From assembly GCA_934591635.1 (NCBI GenBank), contig CAKTPI010000007.1:1-64000 (forward strand): a DNA stretch of 64,000 bases. The letters run 5' to 3'. The first letter of the stretch is position 1, and every line of letters starts with the position of its first letter. Positions 62,018 to 64,000 of the stretch are shown here, piece after piece. This stretch comes from an uncultured Oscillospiraceae bacterium. Its GTDB lineage: Bacteria > Bacillota > Clostridia > Oscillospirales > Oscillospiraceae. Position numbers and translations under genes: made by a program. Below the pieces are notes generated by a model. The model saw nothing but the letters and a program-made list of their open reading frames with translations, was not told where the DNA came from and did not search any database.

Positions 62018-62620
62018 TTACTTCACATAAATACACTGCTCGATACCGGGCAGCAGGGTATAGACAGACACACCGATAATGTCCTCAAAATAGTCCCGGA
62101 TTGCAAGCGTCTGATTCCAGCGATCAAGAGTGAAGGGGTAGACACCGTAGCGGCGGGAGGTATCCACAAAGCGTTTTTCCAGGATGCAGAAACCGTTGGC
62201 ATCCGCCAGCGCATCGCAAAGAATAATCAGTCGGTCGTAATCATCGTACTGGATGCTTCCCAGGTATTTCTTGATAAAACGGTACTGCTCATCGGTAATA
62301 TCCAGCTTACCGATATCCTGGTCAATATTCTGGGTGGGATAGGAATGGGTCAGGCAAACCCGGGCTACCTCATCCCAGCCCTGACTCATGGCATAATCGT
62401 AACCATCAATGACATGACGGACAGCTGCAATACCGGTGCGTCTTCCAATATCATGGAGCAGACCGCAGACACAAGCCTTTTCCTGATTAAGCCCGGGGCA
62501 CCGGGCCGCAATCGACTCCGCCGCCCGCGCCACATTCTGCGAATGCGCTTCCCAACGGCCAGGGTTCATGGCGGCTGCAATTTTCAATTCCTGCTCTGCC
62601 TGATGAATATCCGGATACAT
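62018..62620 (-). CDS. HD-domain protein
   Basis: 200 residues. HD phosphohydrolase core: SQNVARAAESIAARCPGLN, CGLLHDIGRRTG (His-Asp metal pair) and VCLTHSYPTQ. Substrates of such proteins are nucleotides or signalling molecules; this one is unassigned. An in-frame ATG at 62662 is upstream, but AAGGATGTG supports 62618-62620. Confidence 0.8.
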   Translation of the reverse strand: MYPDIHQAEQELKIAAAMNPGRWEAHSQNVARAAESIAARCPGLNQEKACVCGLLHDIGRRTGIAAVRHVIDGYDYAMSQGWDEVARVCLTHSYPTQNIDQDIGKLDITDEQYRFIKKYLGSIQYDDYDRLIILCDALADANGFCILEKRFVDTSRRYGVYPFTLDRWNQTLAIRDYFEDIIGVSVYTLLPGIEQCIYVK

Positions 62621-62690
62621 GGTATATATCACATCCTTTTTGATGATTGTAACACATTGCACACGAATTACAACTTTTTCTAGAAACAGA

Positions 62691-62719
62691 GCAGCCCAAA
62701 TGAGAGCTGCCCTGTTTCA
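62691..62719 (-). terminator. Hairpin after the repeat protein gene
   Basis: GAAACAG.GCAGC pairs with GCTGC.CTGTTTC around CAAATGAGA; the T-run is weak. Confidence 0.5.
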
Positions 62720-62724
62720 CAATG

Positions 62725-63063
62725 TTACCGCTTTTCTCCGTTCTTCAGTCCATGAATCAGGCCGTTTTTCAGGCCTGCTGTCATTCCGTTCAGCGCCCCG
62801 TTCTTTAAGCCCTCCGGGAGGCCATTTGTAAAGCCGTCGACCAGACCATTTTGAAGGCCACCGGCCATGGGCTCCAGATCTCCATTTATTGCACCCGAAA
62901 TCATGCCATTTTTCATACCGGAAACCATGCCGGATTTCATGCCGCCGACTAAACCATTTTTCAGTCCGCCCTTCATAGAGGCAGCAGAGGCAGGCACTGT
63001 CAGTGCAGCACATAAAGCAATCGCTGCAAAAGCAGCGGCAAATACGCTTGTTCTTTTCATCAT
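62725..63063 (-). CDS. Secreted Gly-rich short-period repeat protein
   Basis: 112 residues. Clear signal peptide ending at VPASAA (about 27). The rest is one periodic run: G(L/M)KNG(L/M)xxG, with Gly every fourth residue and Lys-Asn alternating, about nine 8-residue units to the end. No Cys, no enzyme motif. AAGGAG sits 5 bases before the ATG at 63063 (or 8 before a second ATG at 63060). Helical glycine-zipper-like or adhesive role possible; unknown. Confidence 0.7.
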   Translation of the reverse strand: MMKRTSVFAAAFAAIALCAALTVPASAASMKGGLKNGLVGGMKSGMVSGMKNGMISGAINGDLEPMAGGLQNGLVDGFTNGLPEGLKNGALNGMTAGLKNGLIHGLKNGEKR

Positions 63064-63175
63064 TAATACTCCTTATGATTTTGTAAAAATTAAATTTATC
63101 ATAAAAGGAGCTGCGCGCCGGTTCCTTTTATTTCCTGTTCCTATATTCCTGCAAAGGAAATGAATTTTCTGCCTT

Positions 63176-63922
63176 TTATGTGTTTCCTCCCACCAGCCAG
63201 GGCAGAAGGCCTATGGATTCATCAAGGTAGGCTTCTCTCGGCACATCGGTATGCCCGGCATCCGAGAAAAGGGTAAAGGCCGCATCTCCGCCAAGCTTCT
63301 GAAGCAGTGCAACCGCCTTCTCGGATGATTCCGGCGGAACGATATTGTCCTTTTCCCCCGCAAAGGCCCAAACGGAGACATTCTTTAATTTTGCGATACC
63401 ACGCCCCCGGACAGCCCCGGAAAGCGGCGCAATGCGAGCAAATACATCTGGGTTTGATATTGCCAAATTCCATGCGCCCGTGCCGCCCATGCTGTGCCCC
63501 GTCAGTGAAATATTGTCGGCATCCACGTCATATTCTGATGCAATTTTCTGAATCAGGGTGATGAGATTCGCCCCAACCTGTTCCCAGCCCCGTTGGTCCG
63601 CTGACAGCTGGGGCATCAGGACATAGGCATTAGGCGAAATCACGCCTTGCTGGAGATATTGCGGGAATCCATCCAACTTTATCATTTGGTTGAAATCACT
63701 TCCCTTTCCGCTGCCGCCGTGGAGATAAACAATGAGCGGCATATGCTCAGCATCACCGGTGGGAATATACAAATGGTAGTTCAGGCCGGTTTCATCGTCC
63801 CGGAAGTGTTGAATTTGAGCGGCGCTTTCTGCCGAAGCAATGATTTGCTTTTGTTCATTTCCCGAAAACACAACAAGCAAGAGGCTCAGTGCAGCCAGCA
63901 AAAGCAAATATTTTCTTTTCAT
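63176..63922 (-). CDS. Secreted alpha/beta hydrolase (esterase)
   Basis: 248 residues. Signal peptide or anchor at about 4-24, then HGGSGKGSDF (oxyanion), nucleophile GHSMGG near 146, acid GEKDNIVPPESS and base His in SDAGHTDV. Resembles PHB depolymerase/feruloyl-esterase-like prolyl oligopeptidase-type hydrolases. The ATG 63920-63922 follows AAAGGAACC; an ATG 21 bases upstream is less likely. Confidence 0.85.
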   Translation of the reverse strand: MKRKYLLLLAALSLLLVVFSGNEQKQIIASAESAAQIQHFRDDETGLNYHLYIPTGDAEHMPLIVYLHGGSGKGSDFNQMIKLDGFPQYLQQGVISPNAYVLMPQLSADQRGWEQVGANLITLIQKIASEYDVDADNISLTGHSMGGTGAWNLAISNPDVFARIAPLSGAVRGRGIAKLKNVSVWAFAGEKDNIVPPESSEKAVALLQKLGGDAAFTLFSDAGHTDVPREAYLDESIGLLPWLVGGNT

Positions 63923-63939
63923 ATTGGTTCCTTTCTTTT

Positions 63940-64000
63940 TCACTGCCGCAGCAACACCGTAACACGGAAGCGATCCTGCTCCGGCAGCTCCAGCGTCAGG
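63940..64000 (-). CDS. C-terminal end of an unidentified gene (runs off the window)
   Basis: Minus strand frame ...LTLELPEQDRFRVTVLLRQ then TGA at 63940-63942. Nineteen residues are too few to name it. It ends 17 bases before the esterase ATG, suggesting an operon. Confidence 0.4.
   Translation of the reverse strand, partial: LTLELPEQDRFRVTVLLRQ

Noticed and set aside
1-64000. CRISPR array
   Set aside because: No run of three or more regularly spaced direct repeats was seen; the CGTGG motifs at 24.7-24.9 kb are too short and irregular.

Overview
The window looks like a chromosomal segment of a Gram-positive gut Clostridia, most likely Oscillospirales (Ruminococcaceae/Oscillospiraceae). This rests on AGGAGG-type ribosome sites, near-consensus TTGACA-N17-TATAAT promoters, Firmicutes genes (trmK next to a Nif3-like gene, YebC, YitT, VanW, Mfd, Tex) and the GGGtGRT/NifU-like pair typical of anaerobic Clostridia. 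The core genome is G+C rich. One 16.6 kb block and a short flank to its left are clearly A+T richer. No database search was possible; family names come from reading motifs.

Layout. Positions 1-20.3 kb are core: partial FAD dehydrogenase, polysaccharide deacetylase, PfkB kinase, Tex, an LRR surface protein, three tRNAs (Asp and two identical Gly) around an anion permease, YitT, topoisomerase IV (parE-parC), a DUF1858 protein, trmK, nif3-like, yebC, two uncharacterised proteins, then an Ltp-domain membrane protein and an XRE regulator.

Positions 20363-36981 hold an integrated mobile element inserted at the 3' end of the GGGtGRT gene. A 24-bp direct repeat bounds it, and the left copy extends into a 70-bp mimic of the gene's 3' end that differs only by synonymous changes. 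Each end carries tandem TTGGGGCYAA repeats that look like integrase arm sites. The left half has a DUF3846 gene, a SprT-like metalloprotein, a second recombinase-like gene, a putative replication initiator with iteron-like repeats, and a primase-helicase split into a CHC2 protein and a Toprim-DnaB protein. The centre is a type I restriction-modification operon (hsdM-hsdS-small membrane protein-hsdR) on the minus strand. The right half has a candidate structured ncRNA with its own promoter and terminator, a 22-codon ORF, an excisionase-like protein, a double DUF739-like regulator and the tyrosine integrase. I see no relaxase, capsid, terminase or lysis genes, so it resembles a self-replicating phage satellite or a passively mobilised island carrying a defence system.

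Positions 37-64 kb return to core genes: GGGtGRT/NifU-like pair, rpe, an SDR, a deacetylase-like membrane protein, MATE, radC-uvrB, a histidine-kinase-like protein lacking the phospho-acceptor histidine, uvrA, prs-pth-mfd, VanW, an RlmI-like methyltransferase, purF behind a hairpin leader, an internally deleted MATE remnant behind a second structured leader, an HD protein, a secreted glycine-repeat protein and an esterase. Nucleotide-excision repair (uvrA, uvrB, mfd) and related functions are unusually concentrated in 44-56 kb.
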